41,516 nt of DNA from Opitutus sp. GAS368 (GTDB lineage Bacteria > Verrucomicrobiota > Verrucomicrobiia > Opitutales > Opitutaceae), in the NCBI GenBank assembly GCA_945906965.1, contig CAMDRP010000015.1, positions 1-41,516 on the forward strand. The letters are read 5' to 3'. Made by a program: the position numbers and the translations under genes. Of the stretch, positions 35,248 through 41,516 are shown one piece after another. The stretch's first letter is position 1. Each line of letters begins with the position of its first letter. The notes beneath the pieces are model-generated. The model was given only the letters and a program-made list of their open reading frames with translations, made no database searches and was not told the origin of the DNA.

Positions 35248-35373
35248 CATGACCGGTCCGGCATTCCGTCGGATTAAAACGGTGGCGCCGGCCAACCCGA
35301 GTTTCCTCGGTGCGGGCGGGCGGCACGGGACCTGCAAAGGCCCCCTACAGTCGTGCAACTCAAACACTAAACC

Positions 35374-35643
35374 ATGTCCACTACTACCGTCGTTAAGCCA
35401 GAAATCATCGCTAAATTCAAAACCCACGACACCGATACCGGTTCGTCCGAAGTTCAGATCGCGCTGCTCACCGCCCGGATCAATCACTTGACCGAGCATC
35501 TCCGCACCCACCGCAAGGATTTCCACTCCCGCCGTGGCCTGCTCCAGATGGCGAGCCGCCGTCGTAAGCTTCTCGATTATCTCAAGAAGCACGAATTGAA
35601 CAAGTACACCGATATTCTCGCGAAGCTCAGTCTTCGCAAGTAA
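35374..35643 (+). CDS. rpsO: 30S ribosomal protein S15
   Basis: 89 residues, the standard length. [40 protein letters not shown] and [17 protein letters not shown] are the conserved 16S rRNA-binding stretches (including the GSSEVQ and HSRRGLL blocks). It binds the central domain of 16S rRNA early in 30S assembly. A 250-base leader precedes it and a strong terminator follows, with pnp next, the common rpsO-pnp order. The ATG has no Shine-Dalgarno sequence. Confidence 0.97.
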   Translation: MSTTTVVKPEIIAKFKTHDTDTGSSEVQIALLTARINHLTEHLRTHRKDFHSRRGLLQMASRRRKLLDYLKKHELNKYTDILAKLSLRK

Positions 35644-35657
35644 CGCTTTAAATCGCA

Positions 35658-35692
35658 CGGGCGACCCGATCCGCGGGTCGCCCGTTGTCTTT
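35658..35692 (+). terminator. Terminator after rpsO
   Basis: CGGGCGACCC (35658-35667) and GGGTCGCCCG (35675-35684) form a perfect 10-bp stem around a 7-base loop, followed by a T-rich TTGTCTTT. It lies 14 bases after the rpsO stop and should attenuate or stop transcription into pnp. Confidence 0.88.
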
Positions 35693-35946
35693 ACCGACAC
35701 TCGAATCAAGACAGGGACATTTCTGATTGTTGCTCCAAACGGGGCGCCAACCTGAAATCTCTCGAGTCTGACCGAGATGATTGCAAAGCCCGGCCGGCCT
35801 TCGCGCCGACCGCAGCCCAAAACCCGAGACACCGCCGCCGCGCCCCGTGCGCGCCGCCGGCATCTCTTGTCCGCTAACCGAAAAACAAAACCGTCAGTTA
35901 ATCCGAAATCCGCGGCCCCTGCGCCGCATCCGTCCGAAAATCCGTT
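35693..35946 (+). promoter_or_regulatory. pnp leader region
   Basis: About 250 bases between the rpsO terminator and pnp. An imperfect GC-rich hairpin (CGGCCGGC / GCCGACCG, one mismatch, loop CTTCG-like, about 35791-35812) is the only clear structure. In enterobacteria a leader hairpin cut by RNase III mediates PNPase autocontrol; whether this one does so is unknown. No promoter pair is convincing. Confidence 0.35.
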
Positions 35947-38145
35947 ATGAATCAGAAACACAATGTCACCGTTCCCGGCCTCGGGATGACCTTCTCCACC
36001 GGCTCCATCGCCCAACTCGCTGGCGGCGCCGTCAACGTCAATGTCGGCGAGACCAACGTCTTCGTCACCGCCTGCGTCGCCCAGACCATGCGCCCCGGCC
36101 AAGATTTCTTCCCGCTCACCGTCGACTACCGCGACAAGTACGCCGCTGCTGGCCGCTTCCCCGGTGGTTATTTCAAACGCGAAGGCCGTCCCTCCGAGCG
36201 CGAGATCTTAATTTCCCGCCTGTGCGACCGTCCTTGCCGCCCCCTCTTCCCTGAGGGTTTTCTCAATGAAGTCCAAATCATCGGTCAGCTCATGTCCGCC
36301 GATTTGATCCACGACTCCGACATCGCGATGGTCAACGGCGCCTCCGCCGCCCTCGCCATCTCCGACATCCCCTGGAACGGGCCCATCGGCTGCGTCCGCG
36401 TCGCCATGATCGAGGATAAGTTCGTCGCCAACCCGACCATCGAACAGATGTTCTCCAGCTCGCTCGACTTGATCTACGTCGGCAACGCCAAGGACATGCT
36501 GATGATCGAAGGTTCCGCCGACCAGATTTCCGAAGAGAAATTCGTCGAAGCCCTCGCCTTCGGCCACGAAGCCATCCAGCCAATCATCGCGGCCATTAAG
36601 GAGCTCACCGCTCTCGCCGGTAAGACCAAGTCCGTCTTCAAGTTGGTCGGCGCCACCCCCGAGGCCCGCGCCATCATCGAGCGCGTCGTCCCCGCTGACC
36701 GCGTTTCGGCCGCCATCTTCGGGTTCGAGAAAAACGTCCGCTCCGCCAACGTCAAAGCCCTCAAGGAAGAAGCCAAAGCCGCTCTTCTTGCTGAGCTCGG
36801 CGAAGGCAAGTTCACCGACGTCGACTTGAGCGTCGTGTTCGAAGACCTCCAATACAAAGCCTACCGCGCCACCGTCCTCGCCAAAGGCGTCCGTTCCGAC
36901 CACCGCGACGCGAAAGCCCTTCGCCCGCTGCAAGCCCAAGTCGGCGTCCTCCCCCGCGTGCACGGCTCGGCCATGTTCCAACGCGGCGACACCCAAAATA
37001 TCGCCATCGTCACCCTCGGGCCGACGAAGGAAGCGCAGGATATGGACGGCCTCACCGGCGGCCCGACCTCCAAGTCGTTCATCCTCCACTACAACTTCCC
37101 GCCGTTCTCCGTCGGTGAGGCCGGTCGCTTCATCGGCCCCGGTCGCCGCGAAATCGGCCACGGCGCCCTCGCCGAACGCTCGCTCGTTCCAATTCTCCCG
37201 CCCGAAGACGCGTTCCCCTACAGCATCCGCGTCGTCTCCGAGATCATGGCCTCCAACGGCTCGACCTCGATGGCCTCGATCTGCGGCGGCTGCTTGGCGC
37301 TCATGGACGCCGGCGTGCCCATCATCGCTCCCGTCGCTGGTATCTCCTGCGGTCTTATGACCGAGATGGATTCCGCGGGCGCCATCACCAAGTGGACCAC
37401 CATCACCGACATCCTCGGTGAAGAAGACCACTTCGGCGACATGGACTTCAAAGTCGCTGGCACCACCAAGGGCATCACCGGCTTCCAACTCGATCTCAAG
37501 ATCAACGGCCTGCCCTTCGAAATCGCCAAGACCGCGATCTACCAAGCCCGCGATGCCCGCATCGAAATCCTCAAGACGATGCTCGCCTCCCTGCCCGCGC
37601 CCCGCGCCGGTCTCAGCCAATACGCCCCCCGCATCCAGACGATCCAGATCGATCCCGAAAAGATCGGTCTACTCATCGGGCCCGGAGGCAAGACGATCCG
37701 TCGCATCACCGAAACGACCGGCGCGCAGATCGACATCTCCGACGACGACTCCGGCAAGATCTTCATCTACTCCAACAACGGCGACGCGATGGCCCGTGCC
37801 ATCAAGGAAATCGACAGCCTTTGCGGCGGCGGTTCCGGTCCCGGTGGTGGTGGCGGTGGTGAACCCATCGAGATGGGCAAAGTCTACACCGGCCGCGTCA
37901 CCGGCGTGAAGGACTTCGGTTGCTTCGTCGAGTGCACTCCCGGCAAGGAAGGCCTCTGCCACATCAGCGAACTCTCCGAGCAGCGCGTGCGCCGCACCGA
38001 AGACGTCGTCAAGATGGGCGATTCCATCACCGTGAAGTGCATCGGCATCGACGAACGCTCCGGCAAAGTTCGTCTCAGCCGCAAGGCCGCCATGCGCGAC
38101 CTCGAAGGCCAGCCCGCCGGCGCTCCCGCCCCCGCCGCTGAATAA
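35947..38145 (+). CDS. pnp: Polyribonucleotide nucleotidyltransferase (PNPase)
   Basis: 732 residues with the full PNPase layout: first RNase PH domain (about 10-140; [20 protein letters not shown] is the conserved RNA-contact loop), an alpha-helical linker, second RNase PH domain (about 310-550), KH domain with [16 protein letters not shown] (about 573-588) and S1 domain ([19 protein letters not shown] onwards, about 645-715). A Gly-rich linker (about 620-637) joins KH and S1. The enzyme degrades RNA 3' to 5' phosphorolytically and adds heteropolymeric tails; it is part of the degradosome in many bacteria. It precedes tandem hairpins and the AbiE island. Confidence 0.97.
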   Translation: MNQKHNVTVPGLGMTFSTGSIAQLAGGAVNVNVGETNVFVTACVAQTMRPGQDFFPLTVDYRDKYAAAGRFPGGYFKREGRPSEREILISRLCDRPCRPLFPEGFLNEVQIIGQLMSADLIHDSDIAMVNGASAALAISDIPWNGPIGCVRVAMIEDKFVANPTIEQMFSSSLDLIYVGNAKDMLMIEGSADQISEEKFVEALAFGHEAIQPIIAAIKELTALAGKTKSVFKLVGATPEARAIIERVVPADRVSAAIFGFEKNVRSANVKALKEEAKAALLAELGEGKFTDVDLSVVFEDLQYKAYRATVLAKGVRSDHRDAKALRPLQAQVGVLPRVHGSAMFQRGDTQNIAIVTLGPTKEAQDMDGLTGGPTSKSFILHYNFPPFSVGEAGRFIGPGRREIGHGALAERSLVPILPPEDAFPYSIRVVSEIMASNGSTSMASICGGCLALMDAGVPIIAPVAGISCGLMTEMDSAGAITKWTTITDILGEEDHFGDMDFKVAGTTKGITGFQLDLKINGLPFEIAKTAIYQARDARIEILKTMLASLPAPRAGLSQYAPRIQTIQIDPEKIGLLIGPGGKTIRRITETTGAQIDISDDDSGKIFIYSNNGDAMARAIKEIDSLCGGGSGPGGGGGGEPIEMGKVYTGRVTGVKDFGCFVECTPGKEGLCHISELSEQRVRRTEDVVKMGDSITVKCIGIDERSGKVRLSRKAAMRDLEGQPAGAPAPAAE

Positions 38146-38150
38146 CGCGT

Positions 38151-38183
38151 AAGAGAAGCACACCTAAACCCCGCGCTTCTCTT
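38151..38183 (+). terminator. First hairpin after pnp
   Basis: AAGAGAAGC (38151-38159) and GCTTCTCTT (38175-38183) form a perfect 9-bp stem five bases after the pnp stop. It has no T tract of its own; the true terminator follows at 38197. It may protect the 3' end of the message. Confidence 0.55.
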
Positions 38184-38232
38184 CGATCCCTCCAGCCGCG
38201 ACGCCCAAAAGCGTCGCGTCTTTTTTATGCCC
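38183..38232 (+). repeat. Terminator-containing direct repeat, copy 1
   Basis: This ~50-base segment contains the pnp terminator: CGCGACGC / GCGTCGCG, 8-bp stem, loop CCAAAA, then TCTTTTTT. It recurs almost unchanged at 40118-40167: the first 27 bases are identical, and the rest differs by two single-base length differences and two substitutions. The two copies bracket the AbiE genes. They include sequence upstream of the hairpin (TCGATCCCTCCAG) that a terminator alone would not need to conserve. Confidence 0.85.
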
Positions 38233-38446
38233 AAAACAATGCACTAGCTCACTCCCAAAAAATGCATCTGAAACCGGATAAAACGATAACGCCTAGGGGT
38301 GAATTTCAAGGCCAGCGATTCAAGACAGTCTAAGCTAAAAAAGACCCGAAGTGATCTGGTGCTTATCAGCTTAACCGCTAAGACCAAAGGTGCCGCAGGT
38401 GTTGAAAAAGCCTTGTCAGATAAATAGCTTGTGTATTAAAAATAGT
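38233..38446. other. AT-rich upstream region of the AbiE pair
   Basis: This 214-base region is much more AT-rich than the rest of the window. A TATTAA at 38434-38439 with TTGTCA at 38413-38418 (15-base spacer) is a possible promoter; it would start transcription about at the ATG at 38447. AbiEi antitoxins usually repress their own promoter by binding inverted repeats; I see no convincing long inverted repeat here. The other part is non-coding as far as I can see. Confidence 0.4.
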
Positions 38447-39079
38447 ATGTTTTTATTACATAATAATTTGAATAAAAAAACACAAAGTATTTATAAATCA
38501 ATTACTAACCGAATTTATGGTCGAGGCAGGGGTTGCGTGTTTACACCGAATTATTTCTTGGACCTTGGTAGCCGTCAAGCCGTCGGCATCACTCTGCATC
38601 GGTTAACCCGAGCTGGAACGATTCGAAACCTAAGTCGAGGGTTGTACTATTTTCCCAAATCTAGCGCCCTGCTCGGCGAACTCTACCCGACCATCGAAGC
38701 GGTCACCAAGGCAGTCACAGCACGTGATAACGTGAAGCTACAGCCTTTTGGCGCCTATGCAGCCAATTTACTGGGACTGTCTGAACAGGTGCCTGCCAAG
38801 GTGGTATTCTTGACGAATGGCTCTGCGCGCAAGGTCAAGCTAGGACAGTTGATCATAGAACTGCGGGCGGCGACTTCGCGGCAGATGGCAACCGCAGGGC
38901 GAACGAGCGGATTAGTTTTCGCGGCCCTGCGTCACATGGGCAAACAACACCTGACCGAGCAGTATATCACCCAACTTAGCCGAGTGTTATCATCGGCCGA
39001 CCGTAGACGCCTAATAAAAGATCTGCATTACGCACCAGCTTGGATGCACACCGCGCTACGAAAAATCGCAGAGAAATAA
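38447..39079 (+). CDS. AbiEi-type antitoxin (DUF6088 family)
   Basis: 210 residues from the ATG at 38447; a GTG at 38390 would add 19 residues of unusual composition. The family pattern is clear: ITNRIYGRGRGCVFTPNYF, DLGSRQAVGITLHRLTRAG, TIRNLSRGLYYFPK (the N-terminal winged-helix region), and later PAKVVFLTNGSARKVKLG. In type IV AbiE systems the antitoxin is a transcriptional regulator that also neutralises the toxin without binding it directly. The gene precedes the toxin by seven bases. The first 100 bases are strongly AT-rich, unlike neighbours, pointing to acquisition from elsewhere. Confidence 0.85.
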   Translation: MFLLHNNLNKKTQSIYKSITNRIYGRGRGCVFTPNYFLDLGSRQAVGITLHRLTRAGTIRNLSRGLYYFPKSSALLGELYPTIEAVTKAVTARDNVKLQPFGAYAANLLGLSEQVPAKVVFLTNGSARKVKLGQLIIELRAATSRQMATAGRTSGLVFAALRHMGKQHLTEQYITQLSRVLSSADRRRLIKDLHYAPAWMHTALRKIAEK

Positions 39080-39086
39080 TTTCAAA

Positions 39087-40112
39087 TTGAAAACTTTCGC
39101 AACCCTCGATGTCAGCGAACGACGCTCCGTTTTTGAACAATTTCAACTCAAGCAAGGCGTGAGTGCCGTTGTAGTGGAAAAAGATTTTTGGGTCGTATGG
39201 CTGCTCGCGCAGATTTTCAGCCAGCCTGAATTAGGGGATCACGCAGTGTTTAAGGGCGGCACATCGCTTTCCAAGGTCTTCGGCGTGATTGCTCGTTTCT
39301 CTGAAGATATTGATCTGGGAATCAGTCCAGAAAGACTGGGCTGGTCAGAAGATAAGCTGGATGCCGCGTCCAAGAATGCGTGGACCGAGCGTATTCGCCC
39401 TCGCCTAGAAAGCGACTGCGCAAGACATGTCGAACAGGACTGGCTGCCGCGCTTGGAAACCGGGGCGATCCGCATTTTAGGTTCAGCAGCACCAGGAAAA
39501 TCGTGGTTACGTTATCAATTTGATGACGGTAGTCGCTCCCCGGAGATAATATTCGAATACCCTGGAGTTTTACCGCGTGGCGTCGATTATATCGCCCGCT
39601 CGGTGAAGGTTGAATTTGGATCACTTTCTGACCAGCGACCTGCAGGGCGCCATAAAATTCAAGCGATGGTTGCTCCCATCGTTTCTGGCGTTTTTTCCGA
39701 TCTTCAAACAGAAGTGGTGGCACTGGAGATTGAGCGCACGTTTTGGGAAAAAGCCACGATTCTACACGCGGAATTTCATCGTCCATCTGACAAAATACAG
39801 CCGCCGCGTTACGCCCGACACTACGCGGACTTCGCTGCACTATGGCTTCATTCATCGGGCGCGGAGGCGAGTCGTCAGCTCGACTTGCTTGAACGTGTAC
39901 GACAACACAAAAGCCGTTTCTTCGCATCAGGTTGGGCTAACTACGCTACAGCCGTGCCAGGTAGTCTACGTATCATGCCGCCCGAAAATCGCCTAGCCGC
40001 GTTGCGGGCAGATTATGAAGCAATGCGCCCTATGTTTATCAACCATCCGTTACCCTTCAATCAATTGATAGCCATACTACAAGAGGCCGAACAAACGTTG
40101 AACTTGGCCTAA
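39087..40112 (+). CDS. AbiEii/AbiGii-family nucleotidyltransferase toxin
   Basis: 341 residues with a TTG start. The nucleotidyltransferase signature is intact: VVEKDFWVVWLL, HAVFKGGTSLSKVFG and RFSEDIDLGIS (GG[T/S] and DxD-type metal residues near 57-75). Downstream LEIERTFWEKATILHAE and RHYADFAALW correspond to further conserved AbiEii blocks. Such toxins transfer nucleotides to tRNA or other acceptors and arrest growth, aborting phage infection. It forms a bicistronic unit with the upstream AbiEi gene. The copy-2 repeat begins five bases after its stop. Confidence 0.88.
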   Translation: MKTFATLDVSERRSVFEQFQLKQGVSAVVVEKDFWVVWLLAQIFSQPELGDHAVFKGGTSLSKVFGVIARFSEDIDLGISPERLGWSEDKLDAASKNAWTERIRPRLESDCARHVEQDWLPRLETGAIRILGSAAPGKSWLRYQFDDGSRSPEIIFEYPGVLPRGVDYIARSVKVEFGSLSDQRPAGRHKIQAMVAPIVSGVFSDLQTEVVALEIERTFWEKATILHAEFHRPSDKIQPPRYARHYADFAALWLHSSGAEASRQLDLLERVRQHKSRFFASGWANYATAVPGSLRIMPPENRLAALRADYEAMRPMFINHPLPFNQLIAILQEAEQTLNLA

Positions 40113-40117
40113 GGAAT

Positions 40118-40167
40118 CGATCCCTCCAGCCGCGACGCCCAAAGCGTCGCGGCTTTTTTTATGTCCT
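40118..40167 (+). repeat. Terminator-containing direct repeat, copy 2
   Basis: Second copy of the 38183-38232 element, placed directly after the toxin gene. Here the stem is one pair longer and perfect (CCGCGACGC / GCGTCGCGG) and the T tract has seven residues (40155-40161), so it is the better terminator. Base changes between copies keep the hairpin. Confidence 0.85.
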
Positions 40168-40255
40168 GAGAAATTTGGCTGCCGCAGTGCCGATTCTATC
40201 CACGGCGCGCTTTCCTTTTTCGTGGGTTTCGGCTCTTTCATGATTAACTCGAAAA

Positions 40256-41035
40256 ATGAATTTACTCGTCACCAACGATGACGGCATCGCCAGCCCCTTC
40301 CTGCACGAACTCGTCGCGGCCCTGCGCGGAGCGGGCCACGCGCCCTACGTCGCTGCACCCAAGACCGAACAAAGTTGGGTCGGCGCCGCCAAATCCCGCA
40401 ACCGCGCCATCCACGCAACCGAAGCCGATCGCGGCCTCGGTTGCCCCACCTGGATCATCGACGGCACCCCGAGCGATTGCGTGAACATCGCTCTCGATCA
40501 CCTCATACCGCGGACCACCGCGATCGATGCAGTACTCAGCGGCATCAACATCGGCTTTAACGCCTCCCTAGGATTCATCATCGCCAGCGGCACCATCGCA
40601 GGTGCTTGGGAAGGCGCCCTCCACGGCTTGCCCGCCCTCGCCTTCTCTCAAGCCCTCACCGAAGAAGCGTATAACCAACTCAAAGCCTCCGACGACACCC
40701 CCGAAGCAGATTTGCTCGCCACCTTGCGCCACTCGGCCGCCCACGCCGCGCGCCTCACCGCGCCACTTATTGGGGCTACCGCCCCGCACAGCTTCGTCGT
40801 CCACAACATCAACTTCCCTCTCCCTTGCAGCCCCACTTCCATCGTGCACCGCACAATTCCTGCGCGGGTCGTGATCCCGCGCCTCTACTCGGCGGCCTGC
40901 CCCGAGGGTAACCACCGGCTTATCTTCCGCGCCGGCGAAGACCTCTCTGCCAATGACCCCCTCACCGACCGGGCTGCCCTAGCCGCCGGCCATATTAGCC
41001 ATACCACCCTCGACTACACACGACTCGGACACTGA
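40256..41035 (+). CDS. surE: 5'/3'-nucleotidase SurE
   Basis: 259 residues, full length. It starts MNLLVTNDDGIASP (the two metal-binding Asp at 8-9), with GTPSDCVNIAL, LSGINIGFNASLG (Asn ligand) and SGTIAGAWEGALHGLPALAFS, the conserved SurE blocks. It dephosphorylates nucleoside monophosphates and supports stress survival. The usual neighbour pcm is not present here. The ATG has no Shine-Dalgarno sequence (AACTCGAAAA precedes it). Confidence 0.95.
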   Translation: MNLLVTNDDGIASPFLHELVAALRGAGHAPYVAAPKTEQSWVGAAKSRNRAIHATEADRGLGCPTWIIDGTPSDCVNIALDHLIPRTTAIDAVLSGINIGFNASLGFIIASGTIAGAWEGALHGLPALAFSQALTEEAYNQLKASDDTPEADLLATLRHSAAHAARLTAPLIGATAPHSFVVHNINFPLPCSPTSIVHRTIPARVVIPRLYSAACPEGNHRLIFRAGEDLSANDPLTDRAALAAGHISHTTLDYTRLGH

Positions 41036-41274
41036 ACGAGCCCCCGGTCCGGCGCCAGCGAAGAACGGTTTTGTGCGGTTTGACGGTCCGATGCCGAATC
41101 TTCTGCATTCTTCGAAAATAATACCAAAGTAGCATTCCGTCTTTCTCTCCTGAGGTCTTGAGCACAAAAAACTGATTCCGTTTTCTTTACCCTCATCGCT
41201 GCGGCACTCTCATCGTTTAACGCCGCCTGATTTTACCCACGTCTGAAACCCCTGTTAGTTTATTTGTAAACCAT

Positions 41275-41295
41275 CCCGGGCCTAAAGAGCCCGGG
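41275..41295 (+). promoter_or_regulatory. GC-rich hairpin just upstream of a start codon
   Basis: CCCGGGC (41275-41281) and GCCCGGG (41289-41295) form a perfect 7-bp stem with loop CTAAAGA. Only nine bases separate it from the ATG at 41305, with CTTTGACGA between. With three T residues it is a poor terminator and may instead affect translation or mRNA stability of the following gene. Confidence 0.4.
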
Positions 41296-41304
41296 CTTTG
41301 ACGA

Positions 41305-41516
41305 ATGAAACCAAAAGCAAAATCTAGCACCGCAGGCGCAACGCAAGTTGCGACGGCGACAGATCGCGCCCAGGGATCACCGGCGAAGCCCACGTTTACC
41401 AGACTGAGTGCCGGCGTAAGCCGGCATACCGTTGCCAGTAAGTTCAAAAACACTAACCTTGGGATGCTTCATCAGTCCCAAGCTCTTAAAGCCTCCGCAG
41501 CAGACAAGGCGCGGGA
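41305..41516 (+). CDS. Start of an unidentified gene (partial at window end)
   Basis: From the ATG at 41305 the frame stays open for 70 codons to the right edge. The product starts MKPKAKSSTAGATQ, is rich in Lys, Ala, Ser and Thr and contains FKNTNLGMLHQSQALKAS. There is no signal peptide or membrane segment so far. I do not recognise it; too little is visible. The 269-base gap upstream and the hairpin near its start suggest its own transcription unit. Confidence 0.45.
   Translation, partial: MKPKAKSSTAGATQVATATDRAQGSPAKPTFTRLSAGVSRHTVASKFKNTNLGMLHQSQALKASAADKAR

Noticed and set aside
36208-37620. A 470-codon open frame on the minus strand opposite pnp
   Set aside because: It is a high-GC codon shadow of pnp; its sequence is Gly/Asp/Glu-biased without domains, while pnp is certain on the other strand.
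41217-41453. A 78-codon minus-strand frame at the right end
   Set aside because: It covers the hairpin and the better supported forward frame starting at 41305; it has no signal or motif.
1-41516. tRNA, rRNA, CRISPR arrays, insertion sequences or an integrase that could have moved the AbiE island
   Set aside because: The gaps were read by eye on both strands; no cloverleaf, repeat-spacer array, transposase or integrase sequence was seen.

Overview
The window looks like a high-GC chromosomal segment from a Verrucomicrobiota bacterium, most likely of the Opitutaceae type. The support is a large PVC-type heme-binding CxxCH protein with HEAT-like repeats, a DUF5069 protein, a two-domain Tat-exported NIPSNAP protein, lipid A export and LPS-type glycosyltransferase genes (so a Gram-negative envelope), and very compact high-GC coding with few Shine-Dalgarno motifs. 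This placement is inferred from protein families; there is no rRNA here. No tRNA, rRNA, CRISPR array, insertion sequence or prophage was seen.

Layout. 1-4000: the tail of an unidentified gene, an exported lytic-transglycosylase-like protein, a Tat-exported NIPSNAP protein and a lactate permease. 4000-8000: compact housekeeping genes (NUDIX hydrolase, LOG phosphoribohydrolase, GluQRS overlapping Mog, a small membrane protein, DUF5069, a MazG-like pyrophosphohydrolase). 8000-15200: a frameshifted Hsp20 gene, an MFS transporter, a proline-rich mini-ORF with its own terminator, a GMC dehydrogenase with its small subunit, RlmJ with YhcH, and a DUF4412 exported protein. 15200-17500: phosphoesterase, two unknown proteins and an IDI-like NUDIX enzyme.

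17500-28000 is a peptide-use region. Two OppA-like lipoproteins flank an exported M28 peptidase. OppB and OppC lie downstream of an opposing CxxCH gene and a decayed lipoprotein gene. No import ATPase is in the window. 28000-35100 is an envelope cluster: an MsbA-type exporter, an orphan APS kinase (CysC), a broken methyltransferase, a GT9 heptosyltransferase-like enzyme, three GT2 glycosyltransferases and a DciA-like (DUF721) protein.

35200-41516: rpsO with a structured leader, pnp, an AT-richer AbiEi/AbiEii toxin-antitoxin pair, surE and the start of an unidentified gene. The AbiE pair is bracketed by two nearly identical ~50-bp copies of the pnp terminator. It reads as a small defence island inserted at, or recombined through, a terminator, and it is the most striking feature of the window. 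Three genes show decay: Hsp20 (frameshift), a methyltransferase (in-frame TGA) and a lipoprotein upstream of oppB.
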